Source: an uncultured Eubacterium sp.
Lineage (GTDB): Bacteria > Bacillota > Clostridia > Lachnospirales > Lachnospiraceae
Length of the DNA stretch: 64,000 nt
Assembly (NCBI GenBank): GCA_934358495.1
Contig: CAKRKO010000003.1
Coordinates: 10,032 to 74,031, forward strand
Direction of reading: 5' to 3'
Positions 63,948 through 64,000 of this stretch are shown here, one piece after another; the stretch's first letter is position 1, and every line of letters begins with the position of its first letter. Made by a program: the position numbers and the translations under genes. Under the pieces are notes generated by a model. The model made no database searches and had not been told where the DNA came from. It worked only from the letters and a program-made list of their open reading frames with translations.

Positions 63948-64000
63948 GAACAGGATGTGACAAAAACTCCAATGCAGGCACGACGGATTTCCTATCTTCG

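Noticed and set aside
63987..63996. ATTTCCTATC at the window end, like one arm of the terminator-linked palindromes
   Set aside because: No matching left arm lies within reach and the sequence ends here, so a fourth copy cannot be claimed.

Overview
The window is chromosomal DNA from a spore-forming Gram-positive anaerobe of the Clostridia, most probably a Lachnospiraceae gut species. The evidence is a spoIIM-like gene next to a Nudix gene, the order asp23-nusB-xseA-xseB-ispA-dxs-tlyA-nadK-argR-recN-spoIVB, strong GGAGG ribosome binding sites and moderate G+C. I infer the family from gene order and protein character, not from a database search. No phage, insertion sequence transposase, CRISPR array or rRNA operon is visible. 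One tRNA-Arg(CCG) is present.

Layout: 1-12.5 kb holds housekeeping genes (end of a dicarboxylate/amino acid symporter, cold shock protein, M16C peptidase, era, recO, a lipoprotein, glyS, a double GNAT protein, exonuclease III, lepB, an S1 protein and two genes of poorly known function). 13.6-17 kb is a complete preQ1 (queuosine precursor) operon queD-queE-folE-queC-queF. Its leader has a strong promoter, a preQ1-I-like aptamer and a terminator that can be opposed by a mutually exclusive pairing. 17-18.3 kb carries a Nudix hydrolase and spoIIM. 18.4-19.1 kb is an orphan type IV pilin. 19.3-22.7 kb is a shikimate pathway cluster: aroE-DAHP synthase on the minus strand, diverging from aroD-aroK.

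23-45.4 kb is the most distinctive part: a type IV pilus locus headed by a 10.1 kb gene for a 3,366-residue protein. That protein starts with a normal prepilin leader and pilin helix, then carries about 40 GLUG-like glycine repeats and a long C-terminal region that looks like beta modules. It is followed by GspK-, GspI- and GspJ-like minor pilins, two tandem major-type pilins, a pilin-like protein without a cleavage site, prepilin peptidase, PilC, a fused PilM-PilN, PilO, PilB with a c-di-GMP-binding type N-terminus, PilT and a membrane SH3 protein. I read this as a complete extend-and-retract machine whose tip may be a giant pilin-adhesin built on the minor pilin complex.

45.7-60.9 kb returns to housekeeping genes: pseudouridine synthase, ligA, a chromate-type transporter, then the asp23 to spoIVB series for exonuclease VII, isoprenoid precursors, NAD kinase, arginine regulation, repair and sporulation. 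61-64 kb holds a ThuA-like gene and a selenium pair, selD-yedF. Several intergenic regions carry repeated or highly folded sequences: palindromes placed right after terminators, a two-copy hairpin element, a 165-nt nested-stem element and a possible miniature inverted-repeat element. These look like dispersed family-wide repeats or RNAs and deserve a genome-wide search.
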